Below, in pieces: positions 1-11,945 of a stretch of 64,000 nucleotides of DNA. This DNA is from Ptychodera flava. Taxonomy: Eukaryota; Hemichordata; Enteropneusta; Ptychoderidae. The notes below the pieces were generated by a model. It was not told the origin of the DNA and made no database searches. It saw nothing but the letters and a program-made list of their open reading frames with translations. Each line of letters begins with the position of its first letter. Within the stretch, counting starts at the first letter, position 1. Location: the NCBI RefSeq assembly GCF_041260155.1, contig NC_091946.1, forward strand, positions 23,631,141 through 23,695,140, read 5' to 3'. A program made the translations under genes and the position numbers.

Positions 1-183
1 TATCTGTTTGTCCGTCTTTTTTGCTTACTGTGATGTATGCATTTATTGAACATATCTCAAACGTTCATAATTGTAAGTCATGTCATCATAGCAGTAGCCT
101 CTGCTGAATAGAGCGTGCAGTATTGTAGCCAACTACTGTGACAGTGTAGTAAGATGACCACTTTATGAGAAAGACTGCAACGT

Positions 184-505
184 TTAAGGTAGAATGCGCC
201 TCGGGGACAGATATTCGGACTCACAATCTTTTTCAGTTCTTTTCTGATATACCACTTGTGGGGGTTCATTTTAAAGCTCTTGGTGTAAGAAAACTTGTCA
301 CCGCGACATAGTTTTTTGGAAATCAAACATATTATTTTTCTCCACAGAGTTAACACAGGAATGGAGGCCATTTTGAATTTTAAATATCGGTAAATGTTGG
401 TTAATTTGCTTTTCCAGTAGCAAAATTTGCACGTTATATTTAATTTATTCTTGATTCTGAAAGAGTATGGTTGACAGATTCATTGAGAAAAGTTTGAGCA
501 AAAGT
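184..505 (+). mobile_element. MITE family A, copy 1 (3' truncated)
   Basis: First of eight copies in this window of a roughly 350-bp non-autonomous DNA transposon. It opens with TTAA then GGTAGAATGCGCCTCG, and contains the family's internal block around GGCCATTTTGAATTT. Full copies end in the reverse complement of the start, giving a 20-bp terminal inverted repeat including the TTAA. This copy stops after the AAAGTTTGAGCAAAAG block and lacks the right terminus. No transposase is present. Confidence 0.8.
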
Positions 506-1053
506 CCATCAACAACGAAGAAGTCCCAGCTTCTAGAAACAAAAACAGACAAGTCTGACGCTACATTAGCATTCATCGACGATCGAGGCAAACCTTTCCA
601 ATCGATGACAGATTCCAGATAAACTATCGAGAGATCTTTAATGTGAACGGAAGATCCGTTTTGCTAAAGGGAACCCGACCTATTAAAACGCATCTCTAAA
701 AATCCATCATCATGATTTAAAACTACTCCGAGGTAGCTGGTTATATTAGATACTCGAGAACGGGGGTAGCATCAAACCTTGAAGGTAGCTGTATAAGTCG
801 AACTTTTTTTGATGAGCGCCGACAGCAAATTTGAGTTTACGTCACCCACGTATGAAACCATTGAAGACAGAAAACTTGACAAGATGAAACTTTCATGTCT
901 CCGAATAAGTAAGTATCTTATCGATTAGATCGTTCACCTGACTAAACTATCTTTGCACCAGCTTTATATGTATTTTAGCTTAATCTATCAATAACAGTGA
1001 ATTATGTGACGTCATCCCCCGATTATTACAAACTACACTATCTCCGTTGACCA
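506..1053. other. No gene or recognised repeat seen
   Basis: Short ORFs only, no domain motif, no duplicated block that I could match elsewhere in the window. Confidence 0.4.
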
Positions 1054-1236
1054 TTAAAGGTATACTGTCACCTGTTTAATTTTGCCACAGTTACCATGGA
1101 AAGAGAAAATCTAACCAATCACAGAGTTTAAGCGGGTGGCCGCTTTTTAAAAACAGCGCCCTCACATGGGCATTTTGAATACCAAGGAACGCCCCTTTGA
1201 CCATGTATGGGCATATTTAGATTACAGGTTACTGTA
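1054..1236 (+). mobile_element. MITE family B, copy 1
   Basis: Starts TTAAAGGTATACTGTC and matches the second copy at 38230-38417 along nearly its whole length. The second copy ends in GACAGTATACCTTTAA, so the family has terminal inverted repeats within TTAA targets. The right end of this copy is degraded (GGTTACTGTA). A short ORF here is a by-product of the repeat, not a gene. Confidence 0.7.
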
Positions 1237-1854
1237 TCATGTCGATGTAACAAGAACGGCCTCAGGAAACAGTGTGTTTTTTGGGGTGGACTCACAGGCC
1301 CGAGGGGTTAAAGACGTATGCTGTCGCCCACATGGCCAGTCAATATGTGTTTTATAAACACCTCATCCGTACCATGCATAAGAAATCACTAGATACACAA
1401 AACTTGTCGCATGAATGATGTAAGCTTAATATGTTGAAGTGGTTCGGCAAAAAAAAAGTTTTTTCCGACAGGGTCGCAATACTTCTGCAAAACGTTCAAT
1501 GTGTCTGTAACGATTCTCGACACCTGACTACAAACTTTCAAAAACAAAAGCGTTTGTTTGGAGTCATAAAATTAATAACTCATGATAGCAGGGGCAACAT
1601 AAAGATTTATGGCCCGCCCTCCGACTGACGATATTGATGAGAGCCTCGCCTTGGGCTCGGGCATCATTAATATCACTGCCATGAGAACCATCCCTTGGAC
1701 GTGAAAAAATCGTAATCTTGCGTTTGTTATCATGTGCTATTATTTACATTATAAGGCGAATAATGGCCATATCTGAAAGACCCGTAAATGCGTCATCTCC
1801 TGGTACAACCTCCCGGGCACAGTGGCAACCCGGACATCGATTGCCAGAAGAGAT
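1237..1854. other. No gene seen
   Basis: Short ORFs only; nothing recognisable. Confidence 0.35.
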
Positions 1855-1924
1855 ATTATATATGTCGTGAACTGGTCAAAATCTCGTGGTATACCATCGC
1901 TGGGTGTGCTTTATTGCTTAAATA
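1855..1924. repeat. One arm of the GTGAACTGGTC palindromic repeat
   Basis: This 70-bp block matches one arm of the long palindrome at 7602-7747 (GTGAACTGGTCAAAATC, then GGTATACC, then TTTATTGCTTA). Only one arm is present, so this is a solo half-palindrome. Confidence 0.65.
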
Positions 1925-1931
1925 ACTAAGT

Positions 1932-2455
1932 GGTGGTAGCTAAATGCTAGCTCACCGTGCTTATCGCATGACATACATGCCGAAACTTTGAACATCGTTT
2001 TTACCCTGTTAATAAGGTATTTTACGATTTTTTCATCTTATTTACTACTGTGTATGTGTATTCATTTCGATAAGTGTGATAATTGTCACTACATTTTTCA
2101 CGCTCGTGTTCGATACGGTTACTTGGGAAAATAGTGTACATGTGTTTTATTTTCACGGAAGAAGTTTATTAATACTTGCAGAAACACTTTCGTTCGAAAT
2201 CTGTTACGAAAAAACGTTTGGCTAAGCGTTTTCAATACCGTTCTTTGTCGGCGCCGAACAACAATGACGAGTGTAAATTGCGATTGGAAAGGTTTCACTG
2301 ATGTAGAAAAGTAGAAACCCGTTAAAAATCAATCAGTTCTCTGCTAAATTCAAAATAGCTAAAAATAATACTGTCTTCTGGAAGAGTGCTTTGAGACAGA
2401 AACCAGAATACTATGCAACTCTGGCATATTTACAAGAACGAATAATCAATAACCG

Positions 2456-2457
<2 letters not shown>
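1932..2457. other. No gene seen
   Basis: No supported ORF or repeat. Confidence 0.35.
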
Positions 2458-2496
<39 letters not shown>

Positions 2497-2498
2497 AC

Positions 2499-2578
<80 letters not shown>
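2458..2578. repeat. Compound microsatellite (CA)n-(CT)n
   Basis: A CA run to about 2496 is followed directly by a CT run of about 76 bp. ORFs here on both strands encode only Thr-His, Ser-Leu or Arg-Glu dipeptides and are not genes. Confidence 0.95.
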
Positions 2579-2580
<2 letters not shown>

Positions 2581-2894
2581 GGCATATCAACATGAGGAGG
2601 TGAAAACAACCGAATAAGACTGACACAAATGCCAACTTCCGCCAAGTGCGACGGAAGTGGAAATTAAGAAGGGGTTAAATTCGAAGAATTTTAGTTTTTT
2701 TTTATCTGTCCATTACTTCATCTATGCATGCAGTGCCAGTTCCTTGTTTTCAGCGGATGTTAAAAGGGTACGCACTCAGAGCTATTTATCACATTCTTTT
2801 TTAATATGCTTATCCTTTTGAATAGAAAGTATGAGCCAGATAAACTGTAACACGGGGTTATGTCTGAAAACCTTTATTTTATCTGTCAACCCAT

Positions 2895-3345
2895 CTATCT
2901 ATCTATTCATCCATCCATCCATCCATCCATCCATCAATCCTTCCATACATCCATCCATTAATCCATCCATCCATCCTTACATCCATCCATCTATCCCTCC
3001 CTGCCTCTATCCATCCATCTATTCATCTTAACATACTCACATCTATCCCTCCTCCCTCCCTCCATCCACCCACCCATCTTTCCATCCATCCACCCATCCA
3101 TCCATTACTATTACCATACTTACATATATGTCTCCCCCCTCTCTCCCTCCCTCCCTCCCTCCATCCATCCATACTTACATCTATCCCTCCCTCCCTCCAT
3201 CCATCCATCCATCTATCCATCTATCCCTCCCTCCCTCCATCCATCCATCCATCTATCCATCCATCCATCGATTCCTTCATCCATCTCGCCCTCCCTCCCT
3301 TCCTCTATCCATCCAGTAATCCATCCAGTAATCCATCCATCGATC
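2895..3345. repeat. (ATCC)n / (CCTC)n tetranucleotide repeat region
   Basis: Long impure run of ATCC units with CCTC interruptions. It produces spurious Pro-Ser-Ile-His ORFs on the plus strand and Gly-Trp-Met-Asp ORFs on the minus strand. Confidence 0.95.
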
Positions 3346-3359
3346 TATCAAGACAGCCA

Positions 3360-4153
3360 GCCAACCAACCAGCCAGCAAGCAAGTCACACACCCATCCAA
3401 CACTCCATCCGTCTGTCCATCCACGGATGTCTGTAGATGAAACGAAAACACGGCGAACACGCTATCCATCTACTCATCAATCCATCAAACCATCTATCTC
3501 TCTATCTATCCACCCATCTAGCCATCTATTTATCTAACGTGTTCACACACGATTCGTCTATCTTTAAACAAGCTTTTAAAAATTTAATGCTGAAATGTTG
3601 ACATTGAAATAATAACACATAAGGGCAAGTTCGGCTGGGTATAATCAATGTTACCGTCATGATCACCGTGCATATGTCGATGTTAACCGTAAAATAACAT
3701 TTTATGCTAAACGTCGCAAAAATGGAGCGATATGGGCATGGGTATATGATAACGTGTGTTATCAATTTTATTACACCGAACAAATTGTGGTCACAGCAGA
3801 ACTTAGTCACATGCATGGAATTGCCGCGATGAACAATCCGTGGCACTTTGCGGCCAGTCCATTTTCTAATTTAGGTATTCAGTTTGGAAACAGAATGAAG
3901 GGTAATTATCAAATTTCAAATATTTTAGGCGAGCAGATGAAGCGCATTTGGCCCTTTTCTAAATATATTAGATTTTGCCTAAAGTTAAAGTGTGAGAAAT
4001 AGGTAAAGAGCCTGTGAGAATCCGTAACATTATTCGGCCAACCATTTTTTCATCTTGAAATCAGAGAATGAAAGTCGAAATATAGGCAAATTTCATGATT
4101 TGATCGGTTCACTTGAGCATTTACATTAAAATTGGACCAAATTTCGATCTTGG
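3360..4153. other. No gene seen
   Basis: Two short ORFs (3526-3846 minus, 3754-4002 plus) overlap antisense and show no family motif; nothing else is supported. Confidence 0.35.
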
Positions 4154-4632
4154 CATGATCAGCATTCTCACGCCCAGGAGTGACTTTAATTAAGCTGCGC
4201 GCGTTTCTTTTTCTATTTTTTAGGTGTGATATTAGCGATATTTTGTATCAGTGACAAGGTGATTAATAATACTGACTGGCTAATAAAAGAGATGTTTTTA
4301 TTAATGGCATGTTATAAAATAAAACTTTGCAGATTTTGTATTTGTCTGTTTGCGAGCACTTAAAAAACATGGCTGCGCCCGTGAATTAAGTCGGGTACAC
4401 TTTCCGTTACTTGCATAGTATATTATGAATCTGCGCGTGCGTAGTCAGTAAGCCGCTGGCGCGACTATCAAATTAACCTGTGTGCGTTCGATCGATGATT
4501 CAGTATAGTTTGCTCTCAACATTACTTTTACTCTAATTTGCATCACAACAGCAGGCTCCGGTAATTCATCTCCAATATTGTCGCTTGAAGTGTCTTTCAT
4601 TTCGTCCTTTATTTTTGATCAGAGATCTATCA
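4154..4632 (+). repeat. Local duplication, left copy (interrupted by LINE)
   Basis: Begins GGCATGATCAGCATTCTCAC and runs to the LINE junction at GATCAGAGATCTATCA, then resumes after the LINE at 6680-6716. The same sequence recurs at 6737-6985, where the LINE is absent and a block of about 290 bp (roughly 4198-4488 here) is missing. Confidence 0.75.
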
Positions 4633-6674
4633 TTACTTTTGTAATATATCTTCAATACTGGTTGATAAATTACCACAGGCGTCTGGTAAATATGGCCCCG
4701 ATCATGTTAAACGTTATTACAACAAGAAAGGTGTTGAACAAAATTCTTTTCAGCTGTCCATAGTGGATGAACACGAGGTTTGGAACATATTTAGCTTTAG
4801 ACGTACATAAGGCAACTGGTTTGACAACATTTCTGCAAGATTCCTCAGGGATGGTGCGGAAGAGATAGTCACACCATTGACGCATATAATCAATCTTTCT
4901 ATTCGTCAATGTATTATTCCCGCAGATTTCAAATGTGCAAAAGTGATGCCAATCCACAAGAAAGGTGATAAGACTTTTGAGGGCAACTATAGGCCCGTGT
5001 CAGTTCTTATCAGTTGTCTCAAAGGTTTTAGAGAGAATTGTATTTGACCAACTGGAAGCATATTTAGCGAAGTATAATTTGTTGTATGAATTCCAATCAG
5101 GTTTCAGACCGGGTTATTCCACAGACACCTGTCTTATTCACATCACAGATCATATCAAAGATCAAATTGACCGGGGTAATCTGACGGGAATGGTTCTCAT
5201 TGACCTTCAAAAAGCATTTGACACTGTTGACCATGTTATTTTGTTGTGTAAACTAAAAGCTATGGGCATGACAGATGAGGCCATTGATTGGTTTAAATCA
5301 TATTTGACAGATAGACAACAGGTGGTTAGTGTAAATGGGTTTACATCTTCGTTAAATCAGGTCAATTGCGGTGTTCCCCAAGGATCGATATTAGGCCCGC
5401 TATTATTTTCGCTATATGTAAATGACATGTGTTCAGCTGTTGATTGTAAACTCTCTCTTTATGCCGACGACTCTGCATTACTTGTATCGGATACCAATGT
5501 TTGCGCAATACAAAACAGATTAAATCAGGATTTGAACAATTTAAATGAATGGTTGATCGATAACAAGCTATCACTGCATCTTGGTAAGACAGAGTCGATT
5601 CTATTTGGGTCTAACCATAAATTACGGAGGTGTTCCGAACTTTTCATAACGTGTAATAACACAAAAATCGTTGCGAGGGATGTCGTCAATTACTTGGGAG
5701 CTGATTTAGATCAAACATTATCAGGTGAGAGTATGGCCTGGCAAGTGATTCACACGGCAAATTCCAGATTGAAATTTCTCTACCGTAAACGTCATTTTTT
5801 GGAAACTAATTTAAGAAAACTCTTGTCAAATGCCTTGATAAATTGTCTGTTTGATTATGCCAGTGCCTATTGGTACCTTGGGCTGAAAACATACACGAAA
5901 CATCGGTTGCAAACAACTCAAAATAAAATTATTCGATTTGTCCTGGGGTTGCATCCGCGAAAACATGTTGATGCTTCTCACTACAAAAAATTGGGGTGGC
6001 TCCCTGTGGACAAAAGAATTGAATATTTAAAGTCAAATCTGATGCATAAAATTATTCATGGGAAAGGCCCTTCTTATCTCTCATCTATTGTGGTGATGAA
6101 AAGCAACGTTCACAATTATAACATTCGCCATGGTGACCTCTCTATTTATATTCCATTCGGTGCGAAATTCGCTCAAACTGGTTTTCACTATTCTGCCTCG
6201 AATTTATGGAATCAATTACCATGTAATATACGGCTGACTTCATCAAACAATGTTTTTAAACGCTTGTTGAAGAAGAGAATTTTTATAGTGTACTTGACCT
6301 TTAGATTGATTTTGTATATCCATTTTTACCTTGTATGTTTACAATTGGATGTTTGTTATTACCGATCTTTTGTCGTTGTTGTTTGTGTGTCTTAAACCGG
6401 CAGCAGGATTGTCTTTTTATTCGACTGTTTTCCGCATTTTTGTCTTTTCACTTAATTTTGAATTCTTTGTCATCTTTTATATTTATATTTATTGTGTAGT
6501 CTTCTTTTCATGGACCACAGTGGAAATAAGTCTTCGGACTTTTCTGTGCTATCCATGCACAAATAACTGCGTTGTCTCCTTTGGTGTTGTAAATTGTTAC
6601 ATTCTGTACTATTTTCTTATTAATTTGGTTATTTGTGCTAAATAAATAAAAAAAAAAAAAAAAAAATAAATAAA
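4633..6674 (+). mobile_element. 5'-truncated CR1/jockey-like LINE
   Basis: Non-LTR retrotransposon fragment containing the reverse-transcriptase part of ORF2 and its 3' end, with an A-rich tail of AAAT/A units at 6641-6674. It is flanked by a short candidate target duplication, TATCA (4628-4632 and 6675-6679). The empty site is visible in the second copy of the host duplication near 6943. No endonuclease domain or 5' region is present, as expected of incomplete target-primed reverse transcription. Confidence 0.8.
4640..6395 (+). pseudogene. LINE ORF2 reverse transcriptase (truncated, frame-broken)
   Basis: Encodes the reverse transcriptase of a non-LTR retrotransposon, which copies element RNA at a nicked target. 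The longest open frame starts at 4965, but homology clearly begins upstream, near 4640, in other frames. Visible motifs are FRPGYSTDTCL, the first catalytic aspartate in LIDLQKAFDTVDH, NCGVPQGSILGPLLF, and the catalytic box LYADDSALL. A C-terminal thumb/connection region follows (RLQTTQNKIIRFVLGL, then LGWLPVDKRIEY). At least two single-base frame changes are seen, near 4830 and near 5010 between NYRPVSVL and SVVSKVLER. The endonuclease is missing. The motifs fit the CR1/L2/jockey group; finer placement would need a tree. Confidence 0.85.
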
Positions 6675-6736
6675 TATCAATACACTCTTCAAGCTACTTG
6701 CTTTTACGATCATCACAGCAGGGATTTATTTCCTCG

Positions 6737-6985
6737 GCATGATCAGCATTCTCACGCCCAGGAGTGACTCTAATTAACCTGCGTTGATTCAGTACTGTTT
6801 GCTCTCAACATTTCTTTTATTTTAATTTGCATCGCAACAGGAAACCCCGGTAATTCATCACACAGGCTGTTTTCTTCATCTCCAACATTGTCTCTTCATT
6901 CGTGTTTCATTTTGTCCTTTATTTCCTTGATCAGAGATCTAACAATACACTCTTAAAGATAATTGCGTTTACGATCATATTCATT
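6737..6985 (+). repeat. Local duplication, right copy (LINE empty site)
   Basis: Second copy of the block at 4154-4632 plus 6680-6716, lacking the LINE. It ends with CAATACACTCTTAAAG and TTACGATCAT, which also occur at 6678-6713 and, inverted, near 10020-10055. Confidence 0.75.
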
Positions 6986-7062
6986 ACTAAGACGATGGCC
7001 AGCATTTCATTAGTTCTAAGATAGCTGTATGTTTTCAGAGTTTCAACACATCATATTACTAA

Positions 7063-7391
7063 TTAAGGTAGTATGCGCCACGAAAGTGCAAGACTTATGT
7101 TTTTGCTAAAACTTTCCTAAACGAAACTTTCAACCGTTCTCTCACCAAATTGAAAATATAAATCGGGGGTCATCGTGCAAATTCTGGTACCAGAGAATCG
7201 AATTACTTGACATTTACTGATATTTAAAATTCAAAATGGCAGCCATCACAGTGTTAACTCCGTAGGGGAAAAATTCGATTATCGAGTGAAAATGTTTTTT
7301 ACTCCAAGAGCCCCTACAAGTGGTATATCAGAAAAGAATTGTAAAAATTTGGGAGCCAGAATATCTGAACCCGAGGCTCTTTCTACCTGAA
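7063..7391 (-). mobile_element. MITE family A, copy 2
   Basis: Reverse-oriented full-length copy: it starts TTAAGGTAGTATGCGCC and ends near CTACCTGAA, with the second TTAA mutated. It holds the family signature AAATTCAAAATGGC and ACAAGTGGTATATCAG. Confidence 0.85.
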
Positions 7392-7424
7392 CCACTGTCG
7401 CTTTACATCTATGAAATATTATAA

Positions 7425-7747
7425 ATGATATCATACCAGTATATTGATGGTGCAAATACAGCGATCTGATTGGTCGAGACGCGAAAAGAACCGTGGTATA
7501 TTGGCGATATACCACGGATGGCATGCGCGCGAGCTCTCAGCTTGAGTAAAAGTCCGTTTTTGACGTTCCACGCCAGAATTTCAATATACTGTTATGATAT
7601 AATAGCAATAAATCACACCCAGCGACGGTATACCACTCGATTTTGACCAGTTCACTTCATATATGCACTCGCTATCGCTCGTGCATATATGTCGTGAACT
7701 GGTCAAAATCGAGTGGTATACCATTTCTGGTTGTACTTTATTGCTTA
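7425..7747. repeat. Composite repeat: small TIR unit plus long palindrome
   Basis: Two parts. 7427-7600 is bounded by an inverted pair, TATCATACCAGTATATTGA and TCAATATACTGTTATGATA. 7602-7747 is a near-perfect palindrome with 29-bp perfect inner arms at 7627-7655 and 7694-7722 (GGTATACCACTCG and its complement). The same composite is found at 37966-38229, and single arms at 1855-1924 and near 29855-29935. No protein is encoded. Confidence 0.8.
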
Positions 7748-7770
7748 AGTAAGTACTTAAAGTTTGCTTA

Positions 7771-9423
7771 GGGACGGACCATTAGATCTTGGGAGGGGGG
7801 TGGTCAAAAACAGAAAAAAAATTTTCAGAGCAGAAAGTTAGGAAAAAAAAATCTTCAAAACTAGTTTGCAAAATAAAAAAAAATAAATAAGAAGACAAAG
7901 GCGTAAAAAAAATCTGCAAAAGTCTTTAAAATTTTGAATTTTTTTTAGATTTTACCGACAGTAAGCAACTTTCTGTATAATTTTAATACATCCTCCCGGC
8001 ACATTTTTAATTTTAATTTACACATTTAGAGTGACTGTATCCCTTATACTGGAAGTTGTGATTATCTTATCTTTTCATGACTTTTGTATTCTGATCACTT
8101 GAAAATTATGAAATTATAGAGCCTGTTTTCTACTTGTTTCCTGCGTACAAACCAAGCAGGTACACAAGGTAAAACATTGAAACTATTGTATGGTTGTCAA
8201 GACAGAAAGTTGTATTTGCTTTTAAGATCAAGGTAAACAGATGCAGGCCACATCAGTTTCATTTTTTTCACAGCATTTTATTACAATGATGAATGCAAGA
8301 ATGGGTGAACAAGTAAAAACACGTCAATAATGATAAAACAACATATCAAGTCATTATGTATTATTTTGCTTTTAAAAAGGCATTTTCAATTCTTTTTTCT
8401 CAAAAAAACCCTCAAATAACAACAGCAACACATGTTTTAACATTCAACAATACACTACGTAGAATGCCATCTATCCAACAAATCCCAACACAAAACACAC
8501 AAAAGGGTTGAACTTTGAAAGTTTCTCGATAGCAAATACTGAATAAATCTGCATGGTTAATCGTTTTTGTGTAGCAAATTTCAAAGAAATTGGACAAGCC
8601 CTTTCAGAGAATACAGATTTTTTGACCATGAATGGCATAAATTGCCCAAAAAGACAAATATTGAAATTTCAACACATCTATACACATCCAATCAATTTGG
8701 ACATGCTGCTACAGAGAAATAGATGTTTTGATCAAAAAAGGGCAACAATTGCTCTAAAAACATAAATATGCAAATTTCACTATATTATTTAGCTTATTTT
8801 AGCTTCTCAGCTTGTCAAAATCAATTGTAAATCATGAGATATGCATGATGTTTGGTGGGGTGAATGTAGGCATTTCACCACGCAGTAGAAAGGGAAGCCA
8901 GGAAACCAAAATAGTCAATTTTCAAAACTATACGAAGCTACTGAGGAGCAAGAAGACCATGTTTCAGAGGAAGATGTGTAATCCGAAAAAAATGCTCCCC
9001 AAGTGCCACCAAATAACACCATTTTAATCTCTATTTTTCAAAAGCTCCAACGGCAGGAGGGGGACACCCCCTCCTGACCACCCCCCGCAAAAATACTCCC
9101 CAAGTGCCACCAAATAACACCATTTTAATCTCTATTTTTCAAAAGCTCCAACAGCAGCAAGGGGACACCCCTCTCCTGACCTCTTCCCAGTGACCGCTTG
9201 CGTGGCCCTTGTGGTGCTTGGCACCACATGTTTGCCCTCTTTATCTTCAGACAGCGACGAACGAAAAAAAAAATTATAAATCTGAAAATTTACTCTGAAA
9301 AAAAAATTTGCACAGCTAATCTCAATTGGAAAAAAAAAAATTTCAGAAATTTACAATAGTAAAAAAAAAAAATTCACAATTTCATTGTGACCACCCCCCT
9401 CCCAAGGTCTAATGGTCCGTCCC
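7771..9423. mobile_element. PIF/Harbinger-like non-autonomous element
   Basis: The ends are inverted repeats of about 35 bp, GGGACGGACCATTAGA at the left and its complement at the right, followed by a G-rich stretch. It is flanked on both sides by TTA (7768-7770 and 9424-9426), a 3-bp target duplication typical of PIF/Harbinger. The interior has only short ORFs, low-complexity A-runs and a 101-bp direct repeat (8995-9095 and 9096-9190). No transposase was recognised. Confidence 0.7.
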
Positions 9424-9704
9424 TTACTATTAGGCCTACCTTCTAAAACGTCCGGAAGATGTAGCTATTTTTTTTATATTTGACATGAAACGCACTGACG
9501 ATATAACAGAGAATATATATCTAACGTTTCCGAGGCTGGACAGGAGACGACATTTAGAGTCACACGGACCTTTTTTAAGTAATAATACGCTGCTTTTAAA
9601 TACATAAGTGGATATGAAAAACACAGCCTGAGGAATAGGGATCTAAACAGAATTATCAAGGGTCAGGGGCTATTATGTTTTTTTATTAATACACCTACCG
9701 TTTA

Positions 9705-9895
9705 AATGGTGATGGCGGCCATTTTGAATTCTATATATCGGTAAATGTCAAGTAATTTGTTTCTCTAGTACCAACATTTTCACGGTGGAGCCTGATTTTG
9801 ATTTTTGATTTAGTGAGAAAACGGTCGAAAGTTTCATTGAGGAATGTTTTAGCAAAAGCATAAGTCTTTCACTTTCGTGGCGCATACTACCTTAA
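9705..9895 (+). mobile_element. MITE family A, copy 3 (5' truncated)
   Basis: Right-hand half of the family: begins at GATGGCGGCCATTTTGAATT and ends CGCATACTACCTTAA. Its right flank (9896-10055) is the inverted counterpart of the left flank of copy 2 (6948-7062). Confidence 0.8.
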
Positions 9896-10060
9896 GTAGT
9901 AATATGATGTGTTGAAACTCTAGAGACATACAGCTATCTTAGAACTAATGACATGCTTGTCATCGTCTGGGTTATGAATATGTTTGAATTTAAAGCATGT
10001 GACAGCCTGCCGTGATGATCCTAAACGCAAGTAGCTTGAAGTGTATTTACTATGCGTAGA
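9896..10060 (-). repeat. Inverted copy of the 6948-7062 block
   Basis: The reverse complement carries TAGTTCTAAGATAGCTGTAT and GTTTCAACACATCATATTAC as at 6948-7062. With the adjoining MITE halves this makes an inverted duplication separated by roughly 2.3 kb. Confidence 0.7.
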
Positions 10061-11552
10061 TTCGCTGGCGCGCATATTGAAATTTGCCGTGGCGCAAGTT
10101 AGTGGCGCTGATCGTCTTTTTTTACTTCCGAAGTGGAATTTTATTTAAAATAAAAAATCGGGCCAGACATCATCATCTTCTAGTAGTAATTTTTGTAAGG
10201 CAAGAAAGCTTTCAATCATTTGACCTGGAATGAATTTCCATCGTCAGTTTAACAGTGTTCTGCCAATTCAGAAAGGGTGTTAGTCAATGACTAACATATG
10301 ACATATTTTCGTATTTAGAACCGCTTTGGTCGTATGATTAAAACGACTGCTTCAAGTTTACGTTAATTGGCGTACTAACTTAGAAATGATCGAGCTAAAT
10401 ACGTCGCAAATATTTTGTGTAGGAAGTGAGAGACGTGTAGCATTGATTGAAAAAAGGTATACAACATCAGATCATTAATTTTAAGACAGGGCAAAGTTTA
10501 AAAACTTGCGTCAGTTCAACTTATTGGTTCTCTTCATACAAAACAAATTCGCAAATTTTAAATATGCTCAAAGTCAAAGTTTCGCCGTTTGCCTTACATC
10601 TCTTTCGATATTAAGTCAACGTACCACGTTCAGTCATTCTGCGAATAAGAAGGCCTGCAGGACTTTAAATCAGCCGTGATGGTGTGGCCCACAGGGCAGA
10701 TACATGCAATTAAAATATATTGAGCAGTCAAGCAGTGTTTGAAGAAATGGATCGATCCGAAATCGCCGCCATGCTTTATTATAGATAAATATAATATGTG
10801 AAATTAATTGTTTTGGTGCTCCCGAAATAAAACACAAAATTTGCACAAATCGACTCTATAAACATGTAGGTATTGTCGAAATTACCTTTTCACGGGGTAG
10901 GGTATTACCGATATTGATTTCACGCATACCTTTATTGGACGATGGAAGCTGTATAATCTGGCGATTTTCATCGGCTGAAAGCTGTGTGTTAACAGCCGCG
11001 AGAAAGCATATATCCGATATTAGAATTAATACTGCCCAGTGTAGTTCTGTTGTATTATTGTATGTGTCACACGCAATTTCAGTGTTCAGTCATAAATCGT
11101 CTCCACGGCCACTGAGTGAAAAATCAAACAGCGTAGATGATGTCATGATGAACTACATTTTAAGTCAGATCCATTCAATTGCAGCCGATAACGATACCTG
11201 TGGCCGGGCTTACGCATTTTCCCGACAGGAACATCAAAATTTCGGACTTTAAATGCGACCGATACCTAATTTAACGTTATCACAATAACGAACGAAACAG
11301 CTGTAAGACTGTAAGCAATCGATAGTATCTGTATTACCTATACCCTACTTGAAAAGTTTTCTGGTCTTTATCGACACAGTGCACTGAATGCAGAACTGTT
11401 TGCGACTGCGCGGAGGAAAGTGTCTCAAGGAGACGGCCTTGGGTAAAATGAAGCGACCTCGTCGTTTGTGGAAAGTTCCTTGACTGAGATCGTTGACAAA
11501 CCACAAACCATCACATAATCCTTCACACGTGTCATGTGACAGGAACCGACTT
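10061..11552. other. No supported gene
   Basis: Open frames of 112 aa (10914-11252, plus) and 111 aa (11345-11680, minus) show no recognisable domain, and the latter runs into a MITE. Otherwise featureless. Confidence 0.35.
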
Positions 11553-11925
11553 TTAAGGTAGAACGGGCCTGGAAAGTGAAAGACTTTAACTTTCCTAAGT
11601 GAAAATTTCAACATTTCTTTTACCAAATTAAACGACAATTCCCTTACCAAATCAAGAATAAAAAAATTGGGGGTAACCATTCAAGGTTTGGTTCTGTGGA
11701 ATTCATTTGTAGTAAATTTACCGATATTGAAATTCAAAATGGCCGCTATTCCTGTGTTAACTCTGTGGAGAAGAAAAAACCCCAAAAACCCCAAATTTTT
11801 GATTTTCACAAAAGTTATGAAATTTTCACTCCAAGAGCTTCAAAACGAAACACCATAAGAGGTAGATCAGAAAAGTTTTGTAAAAACGACTAGATTCCGA
11901 ATATCTGTCCGAGGCACATTCTTAA
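11553..11925 (-). mobile_element. MITE family A, copy 4
   Basis: Reverse copy between TTAA at 11553-11556 and TTAA at 11922-11925. It contains AAATTCAAAATGGCCGC and AGAGGTAGATCAGAAAAG. The overlapping short ORFs are products of the repeat. Confidence 0.85.
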
Positions 11926-11945
11926 AGGGATACATGCATACATAT

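Noticed and set aside
10914..11252. 112-aa plus-strand ORF
   Set aside because: No motif, no start context or splice sites that stand out.
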